Assembly: GCA_007695355.1 (NCBI GenBank)
Contig: REDX01000176.1
Coordinates: 1 to 60,021 of the forward strand
DNA: 60,021 bases
Direction: 5' to 3'
Source of the DNA: Planctomycetota bacterium
GTDB lineage: Bacteria; Planctomycetota; UBA11346
Below are positions 53,179-60,021 of the stretch, piece after piece. Position 1 is the stretch's first letter; every line of letters starts with the position of its first letter. Under the pieces are notes generated by a model, which searched no databases, was not told the DNA's origin, and worked only from the letters and a program-made list of their open reading frames with translations. A program made the position numbers and the translations under genes.

Positions 53179-54183
53179 TCAGGCCATAGTCGCGAGCATA
53201 TCCTGGTTCACCGGATAGAGCAGGGCCTCGCCGCGAATAAGGCGCAGCACCTCGGCAATGGCATAGTGCCCCATGCGCCGAATCTCATCCGCCGATGAGC
53301 CTGCACGGTGGGGCGTAAGCCAGCAGTTAGGCAGGCTATAAAAGGGGTGCCCGGCGGGCACCGGTTCTGGATCAGTAACATCAAGCATGGCCTGAATGCG
53401 GCCACTCTGCAACTCCGCCAAGAGGGCATCCTCATCCACCAGGGCACCGCGTGCGGTATTAATAAACGTCGCCCCATCGCGCATACGGGCAAAAACGTCT
53501 CGATTCATCATATGTCGCGTCTGCGGGATATTGGGCGCATGCAGGGATACCACATCGCTGCTGGCGGCCAATGCTTCAAGACTCACCAAGCGGGCGCCAG
53601 CGGCAGCAACCACCTCAGCCTGGGCATAGGGATCTGCCACCAAGACCTGAAGGTGATAGTGCTGAAGCCGGGCGCAGACCTCGCGGCCAATGGCGCCAAA
53701 GCCGACAAGGCCGACGGTGGCGCCGTAGTTCCCCCGATGGTGATCCTGGAAACAGGCATTGCGGCCCTCAACACCTTCGCGGCGGATACGATCCTGACAG
53801 GTAAACCAGTTCTTATTGGCAAGGATAATCAGGGCGACGGTCACCTCGGCCACGGGAATCGCATTGGCGTGCATGGCCGTCGTTATCTGAATACCACGGG
53901 CATAGCTTTCATCGGTAACAAAGCCCTTTACCGTGCCGGCCGCATAGCAGACCGCCTGCAAACGGGGCGCCGCGGCCAAAAAGTCGGCATCTAAGCGCGG
54001 CATGCCCCATGACCCAAGAAGCACATCCAGCTCCGCCAACTGCGATCGAAAGCTAGATTCCTTGCACTTCCCCAGTACCCGAACCGTGGCGGCTGCGTGT
54101 AATTGCGCCAAATCTTCAGGAGCGAAAAACCGCCCCAGATCCTTTGCTTCATGGGTAATGCCAACGATCCACTGGCGGGTCAT
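53179..54183 (-). CDS. D-isomer-specific 2-hydroxyacid dehydrogenase family protein
   Basis: 334 residues from ATG 54183 (MTRQWIVGITHEAKD), chosen because GAAGGAG precedes it; earlier in-frame ATGs at 54201 and 54213 are less well placed. NAD-binding motif VGLVGFGAIGREVCARL, substrate Arg in FINTARGALVDEDAL, Glu in LDVTDPEPVPAGHP and the catalytic His in WLTPHRAGSS. The N-terminal domain has YAAGTVKGFVTDE. Substrate unknown; relatives include phosphoglycerate and glyoxylate reductases. Divergent from the Rieske gene. Confidence 0.92.
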   Translation of the reverse strand: MTRQWIVGITHEAKDLGRFFAPEDLAQLHAAATVRVLGKCKESSFRSQLAELDVLLGSWGMPRLDADFLAAAPRLQAVCYAAGTVKGFVTDESYARGIQITTAMHANAIPVAEVTVALIILANKNWFTCQDRIRREGVEGRNACFQDHHRGNYGATVGLVGFGAIGREVCARLQHYHLQVLVADPYAQAEVVAAAGARLVSLEALAASSDVVSLHAPNIPQTRHMMNRDVFARMRDGATFINTARGALVDEDALLAELQSGRIQAMLDVTDPEPVPAGHPFYSLPNCWLTPHRAGSSADEIRRMGHYAIAEVLRLIRGEALLYPVNQDMLATMA

Positions 54184-54311
54184 CTTTGCTCCTTCGGCCA
54201 TCTTACTAGGCATGCTATGTCCAGCATCCCATGACCAAGGATCAACCCGGCAAACAGCTACAGCAAGGCGCGGCCCCTTGAGGCTACCGCATTGGCCCTA
54301 CATTCTTGCCC

Positions 54312-54644
54312 ATGGCAGAACACTGGCGCCCCTTGACCTCCCTCGTCCCTGGCCCTGGCCAACAGATTATGGCGGTGGATGAGAAACTTGGTGAGGTCAT
54401 TGTGGTGAGCCACGAAGGCCTCCATGCCTATCGCAATAGCTGCCCGCATATCGGCGTTGGCCTGGATTATGGCGATGGCGATTGCCTTGTCGAACCCGGC
54501 ATTCTCTTGTGTTCTCTCCACGGCGCGCGCTTTCGCGCCGAAGATGGCTTTTGCTTTGACGGCCCCTGCGCTGGTGATGCCCTAAGCCGCATCCCCATAC
54601 GCCTGATCGATGATCGGATTGAAGTGTCATGCACGACGCAGTGA
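54312..54644 (+). CDS. Rieske 2Fe-2S ferredoxin-like protein
   Basis: 110 residues from ATG 54312 (MAEHWRPLTSLVPGPGQQ). Cluster motifs SCPHIGVGLD (C-x-H) and LCSLHGARF (C-x2-H) are complete. The size fits a free-standing Rieske ferredoxin of the NirD/CarAc type. The trmH start overlaps its end by 16 bases, so both are probably translated from one message although no functional link is known. Confidence 0.92.
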   Translation: MAEHWRPLTSLVPGPGQQIMAVDEKLGEVIVVSHEGLHAYRNSCPHIGVGLDYGDGDCLVEPGILLCSLHGARFRAEDGFCFDGPCAGDALSRIPIRLIDDRIEVSCTTQ

Positions 54645-55441
54645 ATCGCCCCCTCAGCCGAGAACTGCCCAGCCTGATTCCCTTACATCCTGCTGAGCAT
54701 CTTCTCTCCAGCCAACGGGTCATGCGCTTTCGCCAGGTCTTGGCCCGTCGCTCGGGCCGCTTGAGCATGGTCATTGAGGAATGCTACGATCCGCAAAATG
54801 CCACGGCGATCGTCCGCACCTGCGATTGTCTCGGCATTCACCGCCTGCATGTGATCACCGAGCGCAATCACTTCCAGGTCAATCGTCGGGTATCGCAGGG
54901 CGCCCATCTCAATCTTGATCTGCGGGTGCACGACCACATTGATGAGGCCTATGCCCAACTGCGCGAGGACGGATTTCGCATTCTCGCCAGCGATCTCGCC
55001 AACGATGCCGCCGTCGGCCCGGGCGCCCTGCAGTCCCAGCTGGCAGAGCACCCCCTGGCCCTGGTCTTCGGCAATGAGGGGCACGGCCTAAGCGAGGCCG
55101 CTATCGCTGGCGCCGACGGCCGCTTTCTCATCCCCATGACCGGATTTTCCCAGTCTTTAAATCTCTCCGTCTCGGTGGCCATCTGCGCCTATGTCATGCG
55201 CCAAGAAGCCCTTGAACAAGATCTACCCGGCGATCTACCGGTCATCGAACAGGCCCGCTGGTTCGACTCCTGGCTTAAACGCAGCAAGCGGGTAGAGCAA
55301 GCCTGTCAGGATCTGGGCTGGTCTGGCCCCGATGGCCTACCCCCGCTGCACCCCCTGGGCAGGGAGAGTCTTGATCGCCGTGGCAACCCCTGCGATAGCA
55401 TCCACAGCTCTCACCACAGCGATCCAGATCAGCCCGCATAG
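54629..55441 (+). CDS. trmH: TrmH-type tRNA (guanosine-2'-O)-methyltransferase
   Basis: SPOUT-class methyltransferase for Gm18 in tRNA. 270 residues, longer than E. coli TrmH (229) by a Ser/His-rich tail. Conserved motifs: NATAIVRTCDCLGIHRLHVI (motif 1 Asn/Arg), ALVFGNEGHGLSEAAI (motif 2 Glu) and LIPMTGFSQSLNLSVSVAI (motif 3 with the trefoil knot). QVLARRSGRLSMVIEECYDP at the N-terminus also fits TrmH rather than TrmL or RlmB. Confidence 0.92.
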   Translation: MHDAVNRPLSRELPSLIPLHPAEHLLSSQRVMRFRQVLARRSGRLSMVIEECYDPQNATAIVRTCDCLGIHRLHVITERNHFQVNRRVSQGAHLNLDLRVHDHIDEAYAQLREDGFRILASDLANDAAVGPGALQSQLAEHPLALVFGNEGHGLSEAAIAGADGRFLIPMTGFSQSLNLSVSVAICAYVMRQEALEQDLPGDLPVIEQARWFDSWLKRSKRVEQACQDLGWSGPDGLPPLHPLGRESLDRRGNPCDSIHSSHHSDPDQPA

Positions 55442-55531
55442 ACGTTTAGAGAACGTCGATAATGCCCCACAGTCTAGGCCAAAACTCACTTTTTGCCGTT
55501 GCAGCGCCTTAGCATTGCATATCGTTCTCGA

Positions 55532-55873
55532 ATGGCCCGGGAAACCGAATGGATGCGAGACAAACTGGGCTTCCTCGTCCACCAGGAAGAGGAAGACCTC
55601 GTGCTTACCCTTGACCAGGAATTCATTGAAACCTGTGGCACGGGCAAATGGGGCCCTTTGGTATTTCAGCGCTATCCCGGCCCCTACCAGCGCCTCATTC
55701 TGGATATGAGTCACTGCAAGCTCATCCAATCGACGGTTTTCGCGGAAATGCTGCATTTGCGCGATCTCTACCTGCCAGTTACCAAGAGCGGCGTCTTTCT
55801 TCGCAATCCATCGCAGAGACTGCTGACGGTCCTCGATATTATGCAAATTCGCTCGCTTTTCCAGATCTGCTAA
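55532..55873 (+). CDS. STAS-domain protein (anti-sigma-factor-antagonist-like)
   Basis: 113 residues from ATG 55532; a TTG at 55493 would extend it, and no clear ribosome-binding site decides. The core LILDMSHCKLIQSTVFAEML followed by KSGVFLRNPSQRLLTVLDIM fits the STAS fold, with Ser/Thr (IQST) at the position phosphorylated in SpoIIAA/RsbV proteins. Likely one element of a partner switch; the receiver-PP2C protein at 29.4-30.6 kb could act on it. No anti-sigma kinase is in the window. Confidence 0.75.
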   Translation: MARETEWMRDKLGFLVHQEEEDLVLTLDQEFIETCGTGKWGPLVFQRYPGPYQRLILDMSHCKLIQSTVFAEMLHLRDLYLPVTKSGVFLRNPSQRLLTVLDIMQIRSLFQIC

Positions 55874-56129
55874 ATACCCGCGGGCGTGTTTTTTCCCCTT
55901 GCCGGCCGACGCAATATCCCCTTTGTGAAGCGAAGGTCCCCCAAGTCCTTAGCCTGCGCCTAGACTTTTGGCCAGGGGGCCCACAGCTTGCCAGGGGCAG
56001 TACTGGACACGCGGCTGCTATCCCCAAACTGCCAGCCTTCCCCCCCAGTACCCTCGCAGGTCCGTTGACGGCTTGAGGGGCTACGGTAACGGTTTTTCGT
56101 CGAGAACGTCCTCGACACAGAGGTTTTCC
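55874..56129. other. 256-bp intergenic region with two small hairpins
   Basis: A GC-palindrome followed by TTTTTT (ACCCGCGGGCGTGTTTTTTC, 55879-55898) may terminate the STAS gene. GTCGAG/CTCGAC (56100-56117) forms a small hairpin just before the ribosome-binding site of the next gene and could affect its translation. No ORF is supported here. Confidence 0.4.
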
Positions 56130-56984
56130 ATGGTTGATCCCACCAGCGCCAATAGCTCTTCCTACTCCGATCCGTTCTACGATAAACTTGATGCCATTTT
56201 TTCCTGGCTCGGTCGGAATTGGCTGATTGTTGTCGCCCTTATTCTGGCCGTGATTATGGGGTCGGTGATTGTTGGCTACCGCCTACGGGCCAATCCTGAT
56301 GCGGTCAGTGCCACCGCCCTCTATCAGGCGCGCCAAGCCGGAGATGACGGCGAAGCCTTGCGCCTGCTCAGCGAAAACGAGGAGCACACTCCCGAGGCCC
56401 GCGCCCGGGCGGCCCTTGATCTCGCCCAGGCTCGCCAAGTGGATGAACATTTCGAAGCCGCCGAGCGCTTTGCCCGTCAGGCTGTAAGCTTGGCCGAGGC
56501 CAGCGGGATTCGCAACCTGCGCGCCGCCAGTGAAGTCACCCTGGCCAGCATTCTCGAGCAGGCCGGCCAACTACGTGATGCCCGGCGCCTCTACCAAGCC
56601 ATTGCTGAGCGCTATCGCGGGGAATTGCCAGCCTTTGTCATTGCCGCTGAGGCAGCTCAGGCCCTTTTGGCAGCCACCATTGCCGAAGACAGCGAAGATA
56701 GCGATGAGGCGCGCAGCCTGCGCTTAGAAGCCCTGCGCATACTTCGCGATTTTGCTGATCTCAACAGCGGGATTGATGCCCCCGTGCCCGTACTACAGGC
56801 CTCTATCTGGCGTTATTTTGATCTGCGGCGCAATTTCCCCGACCTCGCCCATCAACTGGATCGTGAATTGGGCCTGATCGATGAGGACGAAGCCGGCCAA
56901 GAAGCGCTGATCGAGACGGATGCCGAGGCAGCCAGCATAAGCGTTGAGACCGAAGACGAGAACCTGGGCAGCGACGGGGAATAA
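56130..56984 (+). CDS. Membrane-anchored TPR protein (YfgM-like)
   Basis: 284 residues from ATG 56130 (MVDPTSANSSSYSDPFYD), preceded by AGAGG. Cytoplasmic N-terminus, one helix (LIVVALILAVIMGSVIVGY), then periplasmic helical repeats with TPR character (RARAALDLAQARQVDEHFEA, AGQLRDARRLYQAIAERYRG). This arrangement matches YfgM-type ancillary SecYEG/chaperone proteins. The acidic C-terminal tail (ETEDENLGSDGE) is unusual. The much longer open frame upstream is ignored. Confidence 0.8.
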   Translation: MVDPTSANSSSYSDPFYDKLDAIFSWLGRNWLIVVALILAVIMGSVIVGYRLRANPDAVSATALYQARQAGDDGEALRLLSENEEHTPEARARAALDLAQARQVDEHFEAAERFARQAVSLAEASGIRNLRAASEVTLASILEQAGQLRDARRLYQAIAERYRGELPAFVIAAEAAQALLAATIAEDSEDSDEARSLRLEALRILRDFADLNSGIDAPVPVLQASIWRYFDLRRNFPDLAHQLDRELGLIDEDEAGQEALIETDAEAASISVETEDENLGSDGE

Positions 56985-57137
56985 GCACCCTCCCCCCTCT
57001 AAGGCTCCAAGCCCAGCGAAGGTAGATTGGGCCAAGTGATAGACGGCCTACGTTTTCAAGAAAGGCCCGCTGAGAGGGGCATAACGTCCTAAGACACCCC
57101 ATCCAGGGTGCCTGGTCCTGACAGAGGGCTGATCTGC

Positions 57138-57205
57138 AGTTAATGGCGGCGAGTTAATGGCCCATGAGGCGCTCATATCGTTGCATGTTGATATAACGAT
57201 GGATG
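57138..57205 (+). promoter_or_regulatory. Repeat-rich leader of metF (candidate operator)
   Basis: AGTTAATGGC occurs twice with a 14-bp period (57138-57147 and 57152-57161). It is followed by interleaved inverted repeats, ATCGTT/AACGAT (57177-57182 and 57195-57200) and ATATC/GATAT (57175-57179 and 57190-57194), ending about 20 bp before the metF start. This resembles a transcription-factor site; I cannot match it to a named methionine regulator or riboswitch. Confidence 0.4.
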
Positions 57206-57221
57206 CCCCATACTCGCGACT

Positions 57222-58115
57222 ATGCGCCTGGATCACCTTTTCGCCCGTCAGCCTCAAACCCTGTCCTTCGAGTTCTTCCCTCCGAAGACCGATCGGGCCT
57301 GGCACACCCTTGAAGACACCATCGACCAGCTCTCTGGACTGGGCCCCGATTTCGTATCCGTAACTTACGGGGCCGGCGGTAGCACCCGCGCCCGTACCCG
57401 TGAAATCATTGAGCACATTCAGGCACAGACACCGCTCACGGCAATGGCCCACCTGACCTGCGTTGGCGCCACCAAGGACGAAATCCGAGCCCTACTCGAT
57501 GAATATGCCGGGGCCGGAATTGCCAATATTCTCGCCCTGCGTGGCGATCCCCCCCGCGGCAGCGGCGGCTTTACTCCCACTCCTGGTGGCTGCCGTTATG
57601 CCAGCGAGCTCATGGAATTAGTCGCTGCCGACGGTCGCTTTGCCCTGGTGGGGGCAGCCTATCCCGAAGGACACCCGGAGGCCGCTGATCGCTTTAGCGA
57701 TTGGAAGCATCTCCTTCATAAATTTGATGCCGGGGCCTGCGCCGCCATCACCCAATGCGTTTTTGTCGAAGATGAATACCTCGAGCTTCAGCGCTGGGCA
57801 AGCGCCCAACGACCCGATGCGCGGATTATTCCAGGAATACTCCCCGTCACTGATTTTGCTGCCGTTAAACGCTTCTGCAGTTTCTGCGGCGCTAAGATCC
57901 CAGATTCGATGAGCGCCCTACTAGAACCCCTGCTTGATCAGCCAGTTGCCATGCGCGCCGCCGGCATCCAATTCACCATCGCCCTCTGCCGGCGACTTTT
58001 AGAGGCCGGTGCCCCGGGGATTCATATTTATGCTCTGAATCGCTCTACGGCTACCGCCGAGATTGTGACCAGCCTGCGCGATAGCGGACACCTGTCGCAG
58101 CCCTGCTCAAGCTGA
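57222..58115 (+). CDS. metF: 5,10-methylenetetrahydrofolate reductase
   Basis: Flavoprotein that makes 5-methyl-THF for methionine synthesis. 297 residues, normal. Start MRLDHLFARQPQTLSFEFFP with the conserved SFEFFPPKT, then FVSVTYGAGGST, MAHLTCVGATKDEIRALL, NILALRGDPPRGSG and GAAYPEGHPEAAD. C-terminal PGILPVTDFAAVKRF and LLEAGAPGIHIYALNRS. All catalytic blocks are intact. The bidirectional terminator lies 30 bp downstream. Confidence 0.97.
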   Translation: MRLDHLFARQPQTLSFEFFPPKTDRAWHTLEDTIDQLSGLGPDFVSVTYGAGGSTRARTREIIEHIQAQTPLTAMAHLTCVGATKDEIRALLDEYAGAGIANILALRGDPPRGSGGFTPTPGGCRYASELMELVAADGRFALVGAAYPEGHPEAADRFSDWKHLLHKFDAGACAAITQCVFVEDEYLELQRWASAQRPDARIIPGILPVTDFAAVKRFCSFCGAKIPDSMSALLEPLLDQPVAMRAAGIQFTIALCRRLLEAGAPGIHIYALNRSTATAEIVTSLRDSGHLSQPCSS

Positions 58116-58142
58116 AATGCCTAGGCCGAAAAGCTTAAGCTG

Positions 58143-58172
58143 AAAAACCCAGGCCTTTGGGCCTGGGTTTTT
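58143..58172. terminator. Bidirectional rho-independent terminator between metF and the LysM gene
   Basis: AAAAACCCAGGCC (58143-58155) and GGCCTGGGTTTTT (58160-58172) form a perfect 13-bp stem with a TTTG loop. A/T tracts on both sides let it serve metF on the plus strand and the LysM gene on the minus strand. Confidence 0.93.
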
Positions 58173-58211
58173 CCTTGCCGGCACAGCACCCGGATCAGGG
58201 AAATGCAATTT

Positions 58212-59750
58212 TTAGGGCAGCACGCTGCCCCAGTCGGGGCCATCGCTGGCTCGGGATTCCCGTTCCGGCCTTGGCGCTGGAGCCGTTTCGCGGGCCGGGG
58301 TTTCAGCGCTGCGCGTTGGCGTTTGTGGGCTACCCTTGGCGCCAGCGGCTTCGGGCACCCAGATACGGGCGCCAACCACCAAACGATTAGGATCAATTCC
58401 CGGGTTGGCTGCGGCAATTTGCGGATGCCGGGTAGTGGTGCCAAAGTAGCGTTGGCTAATCGCCTGCAGCGTGTCGCCGCGAGCCACCTCATGCCATACC
58501 CCCTCACCACGGCGCTCGGCATCGCGAGTACCGGAGCCGCCAGTGCTAGCGCTGCTTCGCGCTGCCGGAACCGTTGCTTGGCGCTGACCAGCATCGGGAA
58601 TAATTAAACGCTGGCCCACCTGGAGGCTGCCCGGATCGGTAATTCCATTGGCATCGGCAATGACGCGCCAACGGCGGCTGGTTCCATAATAATGCTGGCT
58701 AATATCGCCAAGAATTTCCCCGCGTTGGACCACATGCACCACCGCGCCTTCGGGCACTCCAGCTGCCGCAGTTCCTGGCCGAGGGCTGACGCTGGGCCGG
58801 GCTTCCTGCGCCGCAGCCGGCAGACGGATGGTCATGCCCACTTGCAAATCATAGGGATCGATGCCATTCAGTTCCGCCAATTCGCGGTAGCGCTGAGCAT
58901 TGCCGAGCTGGTCGCGGGCGATGGTGTAGTAACTATCGCCGCGCTGAACGACGTAGGTGCGCGCCGCACTTGGGGCAGCAACTGGGGCTTGCTCGCGGGG
59001 AGAGGGCCGCGCCGCCACGGATGGCTCATCATCAAGCTCGGGAATAATTAAAGTCATTCCCGGCATGAGGGCATGCTGATCAGCATTATTGGCAGCCTGG
59101 ATGCGCTGCCATTGCCGGGTGGTGCCATAGTATTGGCTGCTGATGCTTTGGTACGTTTCCCCGCTAACCACTACATGAGTGCGAGGACCACGGCGCGCCG
59201 GGGCAGCGGTCTCAGGGCTGCGATCAGTAGGCCGGGAGGACTCGCCGGGCTGCCAGTCACGAGCGCTAGCCACCCCCCCCTGATCAGCCTCTTCTGCAGC
59301 CTGGGCCCAGGCTGCCGCACGGGCGTCGGCATCGCCAAGCCAGGAGTCCCGGCGCTGGCTATCCGCGGTACTGGGTGAGGTTAGGCGAGCGGGACCAGCC
59401 AAGATATCTTCTCGCTCGAGGAGCACCGGCCCACGATCGGGCGCCGCTGCCCTTTCGACGGGCGGCAGAACATCATCGCGGGTGAGGGTGGTAGGTGGCG
59501 TACTGGGCCGGGTTTCAGGACTGCTTACACGGCGCTCAGGAGCGGTGGTACTGGGGGTTTGCGGGGCCGAACGAGGAACCGCCGGACGCTCTGATCGGGG
59601 ACTTGAGGGTTCGCTGGTGGCAAGGGCAAGGGAATCGCCCGAGGAATCACCGCCACCGCCCGTAGGGGTGGTAAAAGCAACCGCCAAAAGGCCTATACAG
59701 CCTACCATAATCACCGAAGCAATGGTCATTTCCTTAGCTGCTACAGACAT
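58212..59750 (-). CDS. Membrane-anchored protein with four LysM domains
   Basis: 512 residues: N-terminal membrane helix (IASVIMVGCIGLLAVAF), a Ser/Thr/Pro-rich disordered stretch of about 160 residues, then four LysM domains beginning THVVVSGETYQSISSQYYG, TYVVQRGDSYYTIARDQLG, VHVVQRGEILGDISQHYYG and WHEVARGDTLQAISQRYFG, each ending in a (L/I)xIP block, separated by Pro/Ala/Arg-rich linkers. LysM modules bind peptidoglycan; no hydrolase domain is attached, so it is probably a wall anchor or scaffold. GGGAGGG upstream of ATG 59750. Confidence 0.9.
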   Translation of the reverse strand: MSVAAKEMTIASVIMVGCIGLLAVAFTTPTGGGGDSSGDSLALATSEPSSPRSERPAVPRSAPQTPSTTAPERRVSSPETRPSTPPTTLTRDDVLPPVERAAAPDRGPVLLEREDILAGPARLTSPSTADSQRRDSWLGDADARAAAWAQAAEEADQGGVASARDWQPGESSRPTDRSPETAAPARRGPRTHVVVSGETYQSISSQYYGTTRQWQRIQAANNADQHALMPGMTLIIPELDDEPSVAARPSPREQAPVAAPSAARTYVVQRGDSYYTIARDQLGNAQRYRELAELNGIDPYDLQVGMTIRLPAAAQEARPSVSPRPGTAAAGVPEGAVVHVVQRGEILGDISQHYYGTSRRWRVIADANGITDPGSLQVGQRLIIPDAGQRQATVPAARSSASTGGSGTRDAERRGEGVWHEVARGDTLQAISQRYFGTTTRHPQIAAANPGIDPNRLVVGARIWVPEAAGAKGSPQTPTRSAETPARETAPAPRPERESRASDGPDWGSVLP

Positions 59751-59914
59751 AGATCATCCCTCCCCATTGCGTCACCGATCAAGCCCGGCGGTCAAACGAA
59801 TCTGAGCAGGAATGCCAGCAGTTGCAAGGGGCACCAGCAACTCTGAGCAGCGCATGATCACCATCCGCCATCGGCGCTTACTGCCTGAGACGGTAGATTG
59901 TGAAGAAAGGTTCC

Positions 59915-60021
59915 ATGATCAAGTTTTGCCGGCGCTTTAACCCTTGCTTGGCTTGCACCAAGAAGGCCAAGGCTGGAATGGGGTTAGGCGCAGGGTTAGG
60001 CGCAGGGTTAGGCGCAGTGTT
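59915..60021 (+). CDS. Start of an unidentified ORF with a Gly-Leu-Gly-Ala repeat (partial)
   Basis: ATG 59915 is preceded by AAAGG at a five-base distance and opens MIKFCRRFNPCLACTKKAKA, then GMGLGAGLGAGLGAV, open to the window edge. The repeat is encoded by 12-bp units that preserve the frame. The short N-terminus has a CxxC pair and several Lys/Arg. No family recognised; it could also be non-coding. Confidence 0.4.
   Translation, partial: MIKFCRRFNPCLACTKKAKAGMGLGAGLGAGLGAV
59981..60021. repeat. 12-bp tandem repeat at the right edge
   Basis: GGGTTAGGCGCA is repeated exactly at 59981, 59993 and 60005, with a fourth copy beginning as GTGTT at 60017 and running off the window. The total number of copies cannot be known. 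Confidence 0.85.

Noticed and set aside
1-60021. tRNA, rRNA, integrase or prophage genes
   Set aside because: None recognised by reading; absence of tRNA should still be confirmed with a covariance-model scan.

Overview
The window is about 60 kb of GC-rich DNA (roughly 60% by eye) from a flagellated, diderm heterotroph. It carries a RND/membrane-fusion metal exporter, an outer-membrane barrel, lipoproteins and LysM envelope proteins, together with housekeeping genes (valS, hisD, nth, metF, recCBD, glgB, trmH, rnd, ubiE/menG). The flagellar order flgB-flgC-fliE-F-G-H-I-J-(motE-like)-flbD-motA-motB-motB-fliL-M-N resembles that of spirochaetes and PVC-type bacteria more than Gammaproteobacteria. 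A membrane-anchored PIN-TRAM protein and a 3D-domain protein point the same way. My best guess is a PVC-superphylum or other deep-branching Gram-negative lineage. This is inference; no rRNA gene is present to settle it.

Layout. 1-5332 (minus): a heavy-metal efflux operon reading Cys-rich secreted protein, TRASH-like secreted protein, CusB-like adaptor with two C-terminal DUF3347-like domains, and CusA-like pump cut by the window edge. 5520-6842 (plus): an S41 C-terminal processing protease. 7009-8922 (minus): FapA/DUF342. 9146-12388 (minus): an FGGY sugar kinase and an unusual long zinc-type dehydrogenase, divergent from valS (12518-15250). 15247-27608 (minus): one compact flagellar/motility operon of 16 genes with mostly overlapping ends. 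27862-29103 (plus): RNase D. 29413-30588 (minus): a receiver-PP2C phosphatase. 31056-39482 (plus): the recC-recB-recD operon. 39550-42369 (minus): a low-GC lipoprotein and glgB. 42693-45003 (plus): an AEC permease and an anchored thioredoxin, with a four-helix-bundle (S23-type) gene wedged between them. 45179-46238 (minus): LOG-type protein and QueD. 46374-50199 (plus): ubiE/menG, PIN-TRAM, hisD, nth. 50363-52840 (plus): 3D-domain protein and an outer-membrane barrel. Then come a small helical protein, a 2-hydroxyacid dehydrogenase (minus), Rieske protein-trmH, a STAS protein, an anchored TPR protein, metF, a four-LysM protein (minus) and the start of a Gly-Leu-Gly-Ala repeat ORF running off the right edge.

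The most interesting content lies between genes. Two 142-bp copies of a miniature transposon (140/142 identical, inverted relative to each other) have near-perfect 20-21 bp terminal inverted repeats, and each is flanked by its own perfect 10-bp target duplication (29169-29330 and 42415-42576). A 260-bp, hairpin-packed element with related ends and its own 10-bp duplication sits just upstream of recC (30730-31009). An ~810-bp unit holding the S23-type gene, a duplicated repeat module and a strong terminator is bracketed by perfect 14-bp direct repeats exactly at the stop codon of the permease gene (43682-44519). Its left end resembles a second inverted-repeat element that begins at the stop codon of the thioredoxin gene (44999-45143). 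No transposase is present, so all of these look non-autonomous.
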